This document shows, piece after piece, positions 16,348-23,500 of a stretch of DNA of 28,449 nt. The DNA comes from SZUA-318 sp964412015 (lineage in GTDB: Bacteria; Gemmatimonadota; Gemmatimonadetes; Longimicrobiales; Gaopeijiaceae): NCBI GenBank assembly GCA_964412015.1, contig CAYPMO010000044.1, positions 1 through 28,449 of the forward strand, given 5' to 3'. Made by a program: the position numbers and the translations under genes. How positions within the stretch are numbered: the first letter of the stretch is position 1; every line of letters begins with the position of its first letter. The notes beneath the pieces were generated by a model. It did not search any database and had not been told where the DNA came from. It worked only from the letters and a program-made list of their open reading frames with translations.

Positions 16348-16381
16348 CTCTGTCTTCCACCGTCACCGTGTGAGGGAGCCG

Positions 16382-18043
16382 ATGTCCTCCATCCGCGATC
16401 CCCGGCCGATTTCCCGGCCCCCCGACCTTCGGCGCCGTGATTTCCTCAAGACCGCGGCCGCCGCCGCAGCCGGAACCGTGCTCCTCCCTGACCCCGCTGA
16501 GGCGGGGTTTGGCGGAGCGGGTACGGCTTCCGCAGCGGACGATCTCCTGCGGCAGCAGGGGCCGCCCCCCGTCCCCCTCGGCAACGCCGAGGCGCCCGCG
16601 ATCCAGTTCCAGGCGTATCCGGGCGGGACGGGCGCGCTCCTGGACCGGCTCTGGCGCCAGGGCGGGCCCGGCGTCTTCGAGCGCCGGCCGATTCCGCTCG
16701 ATCCATGGACCGGCCCCCGACCGGCGACCGAGGAGGACCTGGCGTTCCTCCCCGTGCACAGACTGGCGGCACTCCTGCGAGCAGGGCACACGTCGCCGAC
16801 CGAATTGACGCGCCTGTACCTCGAGCGCCTGAAGCGGTACGACCCGGTGTTTCTCTGCGCCGTGACGATCCTGGAGGAGTCGGCCATGGACGAGGCCCGG
16901 CGGGCCGAGGCCGAGATCCGGGCCGGACGCTGGCGCGGCCCGCTCCACGGCATCCCGTACGGCGTGAAGGACCTCTTCGCGGTCGGGGGCGCGCCCACCA
17001 CGTGGGGCTCGGCCGCGTTCGCCCGACAGGTCCTCGCCGAGGACGCCGAGGTGGTCGTGCGGCTGCACGAGGCCGGCGCGATCCTGATCGCGAAGCTCGC
17101 CACCGGGGAGTTCGCGCGCGGCGACCGGTGGTATCGCGGCCGCACGAACAACCCGTGGAATCCGTCGGAGGGATCCAGCGGCTCGTCGGCGGGCCCCTCG
17201 GCGGCGACGGCCGCCGCGTGCGTGGCGTTCGCGATCGGCACGGAGACGCAAGGCTCGATCGTGTCGCCCGCGAGGCGCTGCGGCGTGAGCGCGCTCCGGC
17301 CCACGTTCGGCCGCGTCAGCCGTCATGGCGGGATGGTGCTCGCCTGGAGCATGGACAAGGTAGGTCCCATCTGCCGGAGCAGCCTGGACTGCGCGCTCGT
17401 CTTCGACGCCATCCACGGCGCGTCGGAGCGCGACCCCGCCTCCCTCACCGCTCCGTTCCGGTTCGACCCGCACCCCGACCTCGGCGTGATGCGCATCGGC
17501 TACGAGCCCGACGCGCCCGCGTCGTTCCTCGAGAAGCTCCGTGAGCTCGGCGCGGATCCGAAGCCCATGCCGGAGATGCCCCGGGGAAGCTCCAACGCGC
17601 TGAACGTCGAGTCGGCGGCCGCCTTCGACTTCCACGTCGCGCCGCGCGGGGTCCTTCCGGCCGAGCCGGAGGGCCTCACGGAAGCCGAATTGCGCGACTT
17701 CAACCGGTTCCGCCGCGGTCGGACCGTGACCGCGCTCGACTATGTGAACGCGCAGCGACGCCGGCTCATGCTCATGAAGCGGATGGCCGAATTGATGAAG
17801 GATTTCGACCTCTTCGTCAGCGGCTCGGGTCAGGTCGGCCTCACGAACCAGACCGGCCACCCCGCGGCGGTGGTGCCCTACGACTTCGGTCCACGCGACC
17901 CCGACCAGCGGGATTCCACGATCATGCCGCTCACGACCACGCTCATCGGAGACCTCTTCGCCGACGACAAAATCCTGAGCGTCGCTCATGCGTACCAGTC
18001 GGCCACGGATTGGCACCTGCGGCGGCCGGAGCTTGGCCCATGA
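16382..18043 (+). CDS. Tat-exported amidase (amidase signature family)
   Basis: A 553-aa amidohydrolase of the Ser-cisSer-Lys amidase signature family, which hydrolyses carboxylic amides. The N-terminus is a twin-arginine signal: RRRDFLK (17-23), an Ala-rich hydrophobic stretch, then a PAEA-type cleavage region. The protein should therefore fold in the cytoplasm and be exported. Catalytic Lys196 lies in HGIPYGVKDLF, the cis-Ser (about 269) in EGSSGSSAGPSA and nucleophile Ser292 in TETQGSIVSPA. ATG 16382 has GGAG upstream and starts a textbook Tat peptide. Its TGA overlaps the next gene's ATG (ATGA), suggesting coupled expression. The substrate is unknown. It is not GatA: there is no gatB or gatC, and GatA is not exported. 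Confidence 0.92.
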   Translation: MSSIRDPRPISRPPDLRRRDFLKTAAAAAAGTVLLPDPAEAGFGGAGTASAADDLLRQQGPPPVPLGNAEAPAIQFQAYPGGTGALLDRLWRQGGPGVFERRPIPLDPWTGPRPATEEDLAFLPVHRLAALLRAGHTSPTELTRLYLERLKRYDPVFLCAVTILEESAMDEARRAEAEIRAGRWRGPLHGIPYGVKDLFAVGGAPTTWGSAAFARQVLAEDAEVVVRLHEAGAILIAKLATGEFARGDRWYRGRTNNPWNPSEGSSGSSAGPSAATAAACVAFAIGTETQGSIVSPARRCGVSALRPTFGRVSRHGGMVLAWSMDKVGPICRSSLDCALVFDAIHGASERDPASLTAPFRFDPHPDLGVMRIGYEPDAPASFLEKLRELGADPKPMPEMPRGSSNALNVESAAAFDFHVAPRGVLPAEPEGLTEAELRDFNRFRRGRTVTALDYVNAQRRRLMLMKRMAELMKDFDLFVSGSGQVGLTNQTGHPAAVVPYDFGPRDPDQRDSTIMPLTTTLIGDLFADDKILSVAHAYQSATDWHLRRPELGP

Positions 18044-19347
18044 ACAACGTGCGCCCCACGATCGTCCGGCTGCTGTCCTCAATGGCCAGCGCGCGGGAAA
18101 TCCAGATCTACCTCAAGAGGTTCTCCCAGCTCGATGCGGACCGCTTCGCCGTCGTGAAGGTGGGAGGCGCCATCCTCCGCGACGACCTCGACGCGCTGGT
18201 CTCGTCCCTCGCGTTCCTCCAGCAGGTGGGCCTGACGCCCATCGTGATCCACGGCGCGGGCCCCCAGCTCGACGAGGAGATGGCGTCCGCCGGCATCGAG
18301 AAGCTCGCGGTAGGCGGCCTGCGCTACACCTCGCCCGAGGCGCTCCGGGTGGTGCGCCGGGTCACGCAGCGGGAGAACCTCCGTCTCGTCGAGGCGCTGC
18401 AGGCCGCCGGCGTGCGGGCCACCTCGATCCTGTCGGGCACGTTCGAGGCCGAGCCGCTCGATCCGGACAAGTACGGCCTCGTGGGACGAGTGGCGCGCGT
18501 GGACATCGCGGCGATCGAGGCCGCGATCGGCGCCGACTCGATTCCCGTGGTCGCGTCGCTGGGCGAGACCGCAGGAGGTCAGATCCTCAACGTGAACGCG
18601 GACTGGTCCGCGAACGAACTCGTGAAGACGATGCAGCCGTACAAGATCATCTTCCTCACGAGCACCGGAGGGATCCTCGACGAGCGCGGGAAGCTCATCG
18701 AGTCCATCAGCCTGAGCACCCAGTACGACCACCTCATGGCGCAGCCCTGGCTCCACTCGGGCATGCGCGTGAAGCTCGAGCAGATCCACGACCTGCTCAT
18801 GGACCTCCCGCCGTCCAGCTCGCTCTCGATCACCACCCCGGACGAGATGGCCAAGGAGCTGTTCACGCACCGGGGCTCCGGCACGCTCGTCCGGCGGGGT
18901 GAACAGATCTGGACGTTCCCCTCGTGGGACGGCGTGGACCTCGGGCGCCTGCGCGCCCTCATCGAGTCGAGCTTCGGCCGCCGCCTCGCCGCCGATTACT
19001 TCGAGAGGACGGAGCCCGCGCTCGTGTATGTGAGCGAGCACTACCGCGCCGCGATCGTCCTGGTCCGCGACGGGGAGCTCGTCTACATGGACAAGTACGC
19101 CGTCGTCGAGGAAGCCCAGGGCGAGGGACTCGGTCGGGCCATGTGGGACGCCATGCGTGAGGACAGCCCCGCGATCTACTGGCGCTCGCGACGAGGGAAC
19201 GTGATCAACGAGTTCTATTTCGCCAACGCGGACGGCGCCTGGAAGGATGCGAAGTGGACCGTGTTCTGGTGCGGGCTCACCGACTGGGAGGACATCCGCA
19301 TCGCTGCGGAGCACGCAGTGATGCGTCCCTCGACGCTGGAAGACTGA
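18040..19347 (+). CDS. Bifunctional N-acetylglutamate kinase/synthase (amino-acid kinase plus GNAT domain)
   Basis: A 435-aa fusion predicted to act in arginine biosynthesis, making N-acetylglutamate and phosphorylating it. Residues about 20-290 are an acetylglutamate kinase domain with VVKVGGAI (Lys40), IHGAGPQLDEE (70-80), GGQILNVNAD (179-188) and SGMRVKLEQI (Lys245). Residues about 295-435 are the GNAT-type NAGS domain, with the acetyl-CoA loop EAQGEGLGRAMWDAM (358-372) and an NEFYFANADGAWKD core. This architecture is known from Xanthomonas/Maricaulis NAGS-K enzymes and mitochondrial vertebrate-type NAGS. ATG 18040 overlaps the amidase stop by 4 nt; an in-frame ATG at 18010 lies inside the amidase. 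No other arg genes are in the window, so which step it mainly serves is inferred. Confidence 0.9.
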   Translation: MNNVRPTIVRLLSSMASAREIQIYLKRFSQLDADRFAVVKVGGAILRDDLDALVSSLAFLQQVGLTPIVIHGAGPQLDEEMASAGIEKLAVGGLRYTSPEALRVVRRVTQRENLRLVEALQAAGVRATSILSGTFEAEPLDPDKYGLVGRVARVDIAAIEAAIGADSIPVVASLGETAGGQILNVNADWSANELVKTMQPYKIIFLTSTGGILDERGKLIESISLSTQYDHLMAQPWLHSGMRVKLEQIHDLLMDLPPSSSLSITTPDEMAKELFTHRGSGTLVRRGEQIWTFPSWDGVDLGRLRALIESSFGRRLAADYFERTEPALVYVSEHYRAAIVLVRDGELVYMDKYAVVEEAQGEGLGRAMWDAMREDSPAIYWRSRRGNVINEFYFANADGAWKDAKWTVFWCGLTDWEDIRIAAEHAVMRPSTLED

Positions 19348-19359
19348 CCCGGCGCTCCG

Positions 19360-21306
19360 TCAGCTCCCGCCCTGCCCTCTTCGCTCGCTCAACGCCCCGG
19401 GGCCGATCCCCGCGTTCTCGAGCACGGCCCGGAGCGGGGCGGCCTCCTCCTCGCTGCCGTAGGCCCCCGAGTACACGCGGTGGACGACCGACCCGTCGTC
19501 CCGCTCCACAACCAGAACGTAGACGGGAATGCCCTCGTCCCAGAGCTCACCGGCCCAGGTCGCCGCGGCCTGCGCGTCCTCGAAGTCCCTGAGCGCGAAC
19601 GCGAGCGGCGCTTCGCGGGCGAGCCACCCCCCGGAAGCCACTCCCGTCTCCCTGCCGAGGCTCTCCCGCGTCCCGACCAGGCGCTCCTGGTCCGGCGCGA
19701 GGCCGCCGAGAACCCTGTAGAGCGTCCGGCCGCCGGATACGACGGGTGCCACCATGAACGTCTCATCGGGGGCCGCCCTGCGGAGCCGCTCCGAGAGGCT
19801 ACGCGCGGCCTCCAGAGTGCCCATCGCGGCAATGGACCACGACCACCGTTGATGCGGAGCGCGGGTGACGGCGGGCGGAAGGTCTCCGGAGAGGCCCTCC
19901 GTCGTTTCCGCGGGGGTCGTCGCGGGCACGGGCGCCTCTGCCGCTGGAAGGGAAGCGCGGGGCAACGGGGTGCTCCCCGCCTCGTACGGGGGCACGCCCC
20001 GCGTCTTCGTCCAGATCCAGACGCCTCCGGCGACCACGGCGATCCCGACGAGCGCGGCCACGACCCTGACCGCGACCTTCCGCCCCTGAGCCCGCCGCCC
20101 CTCCCGGTCCTCCTTCTCACGATCGACATGCTCCGCTCCCTTCGCCACGGACGGCGGTTCGGCCGCCGCGACGGGGGGCGCTACCCCGAGCAGGGGCCCA
20201 ACCGGCTCGGCCGGTCCGGGTGCCGCCCGCGGGGGCTCGGTGGGGCGGGGTGCGGGCGGCTGCGACGTAGCGGGCCTGCGCGCTCCTCGCCAGGGCTCGG
20301 CGGGCCGGTCGGTGCGGGGCCTCGCCTTCGGCTCGGACGTTGGCTCGGGGGGCGCCTGCGGCACCGCCCTGGGCTCGGCGGTCGGCTCGACCGCGCCTGT
20401 AGGCTTGTCCCCGTTTCCGGGCGCTCCGGGCTTCTTCTGCGCACGAAGCTGGGCCGCCGCCTGGGCCCATTTGTCCTCCCTACGTGAGGCGGACGATCCA
20501 GCACGGTCCTCATCGACGGGCCTCCGGGGAGCACGCTCCTCCGGCGGCGCCGGCCGGGGCGGCACTGGCGGGGGCGGCACTGGCTGGGGCGCTGGGGGCC
20601 GGGGCGGGGCCGGTTGGGACGGGGCCGGCCCGGGGGGCGCAGGTCGCGTCCCGGCTCCCTCGGGCGCAGCCGCCGGCCTCGTGACCCCCGGAGGCATGGC
20701 GGGCTGCGCGGCCCGGCCCTCCCGGGCGAGCGGGGGACCCACATGGGCCCGGATACGGTCCTCGTCCGCCGCGAAGAACGTCGCGATCGGCTCCTTCTCT
20801 CGCGACAGCACGACGATGTCCGTGCACGCCTCGATCACCCACTCGGCCACCATCGAGCCCAGGGGCACGTAGAGAGCGAACGTAACACCCTCGTCGGGTA
20901 CCTCCCTGCAGAGATCGTCCAGACGCTCGCGCGCGGCGTCGGAGGCGGTGGCGGCCGCCCCCCCGCCCGCGGGAATGAGCCGTAGGCCCGGCGTCGGCGT
21001 CGGAAGCGCCAACGGTTCCCAGGCGTTCCCCACGAGAAGGATGTCCGCGAGGCCCTTCGCGTTGGCCACGCCGAGGGCGAGGTGGAGCATCGGGTGGGCC
21101 ACGTCTCCATCGGTCAGGACGACGCTCATCCCCTCCTCGGTCCAGCGGCGCGCGAGCGCCATCGCGAGCCGGGCGCCCTCGGGGCGCCCCGCGAGCCCGG
21201 GAGCGACGCAAAGGGCGACGATACGACCCCCGCGGGGGCGCTCCGAGAGGAGACGCGCCGAGTGGGTGGCGTCCAGCGGACGCCACGCGGGCATGAATGC
21301 TGCCAT
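19360..21306 (-). CDS. Degenerate ParA/CpsD-like domain, Pro-rich linker, TM helix and SPOR-like region
   Basis: A 648-aa envelope protein of unknown function. Residues 28-190 look like a ParA/MinD/BY-kinase fold: VVLTDGDVAHPMLHLALG (62-79) and GLADILLVG match the Walker A-prime region and the following helix. The Walker A loop is replaced by APGLAGRPEGARLA (35-48), with no GKT or GKS, so ATP hydrolysis is doubtful. Residues about 197-390 are a Pro/Ala-rich linker. A single TM helix spans 411-433. The C-terminus carries two SPOR-like repeats (about 487-545 and 567-632; the pattern WSWSIAAMG...TLYRVLGG and AFALRDF...HRVYSGAYG). SPOR domains bind denuded septal peptidoglycan (family knowledge). 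AGGAG precedes ATG 21306 by 6 nt. It converges with the NAGS/K gene, leaving a 12-bp gap. Confidence 0.75.
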   Translation of the reverse strand: MAAFMPAWRPLDATHSARLLSERPRGGRIVALCVAPGLAGRPEGARLAMALARRWTEEGMSVVLTDGDVAHPMLHLALGVANAKGLADILLVGNAWEPLALPTPTPGLRLIPAGGGAAATASDAARERLDDLCREVPDEGVTFALYVPLGSMVAEWVIEACTDIVVLSREKEPIATFFAADEDRIRAHVGPPLAREGRAAQPAMPPGVTRPAAAPEGAGTRPAPPGPAPSQPAPPRPPAPQPVPPPPVPPRPAPPEERAPRRPVDEDRAGSSASRREDKWAQAAAQLRAQKKPGAPGNGDKPTGAVEPTAEPRAVPQAPPEPTSEPKARPRTDRPAEPWRGARRPATSQPPAPRPTEPPRAAPGPAEPVGPLLGVAPPVAAAEPPSVAKGAEHVDREKEDREGRRAQGRKVAVRVVAALVGIAVVAGGVWIWTKTRGVPPYEAGSTPLPRASLPAAEAPVPATTPAETTEGLSGDLPPAVTRAPHQRWSWSIAAMGTLEAARSLSERLRRAAPDETFMVAPVVSGGRTLYRVLGGLAPDQERLVGTRESLGRETGVASGGWLAREAPLAFALRDFEDAQAAATWAGELWDEGIPVYVLVVERDDGSVVHRVYSGAYGSEEEAAPLRAVLENAGIGPGALSERRGQGGS

Positions 21307-21338
21307 GTCCCGCTCCTGCCAGGCCCTGGGGAGGCGAT

Positions 21339-21367
21339 ACGATCGTTCTCTCGCGTAAACATATGTT
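21339..21367. promoter_or_regulatory. Palindromes in the leader of the SPOR-protein gene
   Basis: ACGATCGT (21339-21346) and AACATATGTT (21358-21367) are perfect palindromes in a markedly AT-rich island of the 125-bp gap upstream of the SPOR-protein start. On the minus strand TATGTT could act as a -10, but no good -35 accompanies it. This is the likely promoter or operator zone; the assignment is tentative. Confidence 0.25.
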
Positions 21368-21431
21368 GTGCATCCCCGCGAACGAAAGGTCGGCGGATCC
21401 TGGAGTCGTGTGGAGCCGCGAACACGTCGCG

Positions 21432-22529
21432 TCAGACCGTACCCCGGTCCAGGGCCTTCCCCAGGGCCTCGAGGCCGCTCTCGAGGACTTCACGGGGACC
21501 TCCCACGCCGACCCGGAAGCCCTGGTGCTGGCCGAACAGACTTCCCGGCACGACCCCCACGTCGAACTCCTCGTACGCCGCGCGGACGAAATCGTCCGTG
21601 TCGGCGCCGCCGATCAGGCGGGGGAACGCCACGGTGCCTCCGGCGGGGCGGATCCACGCCAGATCGAAGCGCTGCTCCATGAACGCGGCGAGCAGCTCGA
21701 AGTTGGGCTCCACGATGGATCGAGCCCGGGCCAACAGACGGTCCATCTGGCCCACGGCCACCACACCCATGCGCTCCACCGGGACCGGACCCGTGCCCTC
21801 CACGAGGTCCCGGACGCGTCGGGCCCGCTCGGTGGTGATCGGGTCGGCGAGCATCCAGCCCAGCCTGAGACCCGGGAGGCCGTAGGATCTGCTCAAGCTG
21901 TTGATGGAGACGAAGGTGTCGCTCAGCGTGGCCGACGGGGTCGTGTCCACGCCCGCGAGCACGTCGAGGTGGACCTCGTCCACCACGATCTTGGCTCCCA
22001 CCGCGTTGGCCAGCGGCTCGATCTCCAGCAGCTCGACCTTGCTGGTGTACACCCCCGTCGGGTCGTGCGGGTTGGTCACGACGATGGCCGCGATGTCGTG
22101 CGTGAGGGACCGCGCGAGCTCGTCGGGGTCCAGGGCGTACTCCTCGTTCCACTCCCTGGTCCAGTCCACGACCTCGCCTCCCAGGAGGCGGACGGTACCC
22201 GCCAGGAGGTCGTGGGAGGGCCACTCCACGAGGACCTTGTCACCCGGCCGTACCAGAGCGGCGAGCGCCAGGAACGTCGCCCCCGTTGCTCCATTCGCCG
22301 TGGTGACGCGGTCGGGATCCACCTGGAAGCGCCGCGCCAGCGCCCTCAGCAGGGGCGGGTACCCCTCCCCGTTGCGCTCGAACAGGTCCACGGCCTCCGC
22401 CGCCCCGGCGAGCTCGGCCAGCGTACATGGGTGCACATGGCTCCCGGTCAGGTCCCACCTGGGCGGCACGTACCGCTTCGCCCACGTCCCGTGGGGGGCC
22501 CAGCTTTCCGGATGTCGGCGGCGCTGCAT
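21432..22529 (-). CDS. Fold-type I aminotransferase homologue lacking the PLP lysine
   Basis: A 365-aa protein with the overall layout of class I/II aminotransferases: the N-terminal arm, ANGATGATFLAL (78-89), VEWPSHDLL, VTNPHDPTGVY (151-161), KIVVDEVHLD (180-189), SLSRSYGLPGLRLGW (211-225) and FRVGVGG near the end. The residue aligned with the Schiff-base lysine of SxSKxYGLPGLRxGW is Arg214 (codon AGA at 21888-21890). The PLP-contacting Asn of NPxNPTG is Asp156, and two usual active-site Tyr positions are His (107, 187). Asp184, which pairs with the PLP ring nitrogen, remains. Ordinary transamination is therefore unlikely; it may be a binding or regulatory protein or use altered chemistry. 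The Shine-Dalgarno is weak. It is divergent from the MEMO gene. Confidence 0.85.
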   Translation of the reverse strand: MQRRRHPESWAPHGTWAKRYVPPRWDLTGSHVHPCTLAELAGAAEAVDLFERNGEGYPPLLRALARRFQVDPDRVTTANGATGATFLALAALVRPGDKVLVEWPSHDLLAGTVRLLGGEVVDWTREWNEEYALDPDELARSLTHDIAAIVVTNPHDPTGVYTSKVELLEIEPLANAVGAKIVVDEVHLDVLAGVDTTPSATLSDTFVSINSLSRSYGLPGLRLGWMLADPITTERARRVRDLVEGTGPVPVERMGVVAVGQMDRLLARARSIVEPNFELLAAFMEQRFDLAWIRPAGGTVAFPRLIGGADTDDFVRAAYEEFDVGVVPGSLFGQHQGFRVGVGGPREVLESGLEALGKALDRGTV

Positions 22530-22533
22530 GGGC

Positions 22534-22588
22534 CAGAGGGTCTCGGCTGGGGGGGGACGGGTGACTCCGCGCCCGATGCTACCCTCTG
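22534..22588. promoter_or_regulatory. Inverted repeat abutting both divergent start codons
   Basis: CAGAGGGT (22534-22541) and ACCCTCTG (22581-22588) are a perfect 8-bp inverted repeat. Read in each gene's sense direction, ACCCTCTG lies directly before the MEMO-gene ATG at 22589 and 4 nt before the aminotransferase-homologue ATG at 22529. The whole divergent gap is only 59 bp, so both promoters must be compact or overlap. It could be a shared operator or a translation-leader element. Confidence 0.4.
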
Positions 22589-23476
22589 ATGGTACAGGAG
22601 TGTGCTCCGGGCGGCGAGAGGCCTGAACCGCCGTCGGTTCTGCGGGTACCCTTCAGCGTGACCACGCGGCATGGGGTTCGCCCGCCCGCCGTCGCGGGCC
22701 AATTCTACCCGGGCGACGCCCGGGAGCTGGAGGCCGTGGTGCGGGGGTTCCTCGGGACTGTCGGGCCTTCTCCGCTTCCCCCCACACCCCCGGTGGCCCT
22801 GGTGGCCCCCCACGCGGGCTACGCCTATTCGGGCCCCGTGGCCGGAAGCGCCTACGCGCTCGTGGCCCCGTTCCGCGGCGTTGTCCGCCGTATCGTGCTG
22901 CTCGGGCCCAGCCACCACGTCGCGTTCCGGGGCCTGGCGCTGCCGGATTGCGAGGCGTTCGACACACCGCTCGGGAGCCACGACCTGGACGTGGACGGCA
23001 CGGCGGCCGTACTCGGCAGCCCGATCGCGGAGCGTTACGACGAGCCCCATCGGGACGAGCATTGCCTGGAGGTCCAGCTCCCGTTCCTGCGCGTCGCGCT
23101 CGGCCCGGTCCCGATCGTCCCGATCGTCACGGGCGAAGCGAGTCCCACCGAGATCGCGGATATGCTCGACCGGGTCTGGGCCCCGGACACCCTCGTGGTC
23201 GTCAGCTCGGATCTGAGCCACTACCTGCCCTACGATCACGCCCGAGAGGCCGACCGGCGCACCGCCGACGCGATCGAGCGCCTGGACGGAGCGGCCGTGG
23301 GGCCGCACGACGCCTGCGGCTCCACGGCGATCCGCGGCCTCCTCGAGGCGGCCCGGCGCCGGGGGCTCGGAGCGCGCTGCGTGGATCTCCGCAACTCGGG
23401 AGACACGTCCGGATCCCGGGGACGGGTCGTGGGATACGGTGCGTTCGGGTTCTGGGCGGAAGCGCCTAGCGGATGA
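22589..23476 (+). CDS. amrB: AmmeMemoRadiSam system protein B (MEMO family)
   Basis: A MEMO-like protein with a fold related to LigB extradiol dioxygenases, part of the conserved MEMO / AMMECR1 / radical-SAM trio whose reaction is poorly defined. Diagnostic sequence is RPPAVAGQFYPGDARELE (31-48), APHAGYAYSGPVAG (73-86), LLGPSHHV (104-111), EVQLPFL, SSDLSHYLPYDH (206-217) and HDACGSTAIRGLL (240-252). Candidate metal ligands equivalent to those of human MEMO1 are His75, His109, His211 and Cys243, all present. The 295-aa length counts from ATG 22589. A GTG at 22658, just before the conserved start, would give the usual shorter N-terminus, and neither has a strong Shine-Dalgarno. It converges on the radical-SAM partner gene, leaving a 24-bp gap. 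Confidence 0.9.
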   Translation: MVQECAPGGERPEPPSVLRVPFSVTTRHGVRPPAVAGQFYPGDARELEAVVRGFLGTVGPSPLPPTPPVALVAPHAGYAYSGPVAGSAYALVAPFRGVVRRIVLLGPSHHVAFRGLALPDCEAFDTPLGSHDLDVDGTAAVLGSPIAERYDEPHRDEHCLEVQLPFLRVALGPVPIVPIVTGEASPTEIADMLDRVWAPDTLVVVSSDLSHYLPYDHAREADRRTADAIERLDGAAVGPHDACGSTAIRGLLEAARRRGLGARCVDLRNSGDTSGSRGRVVGYGAFGFWAEAPSG

Positions 23477-23500
23477 CGCGCCCGGTGCGGTACTTCCCGC

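Noticed and set aside
16208..18082. Minus-strand open frame of about 624 codons
   Set aside because: It is opposite the amidase, which has the catalytic triad and Tat signal; this frame has no recognisable domain.
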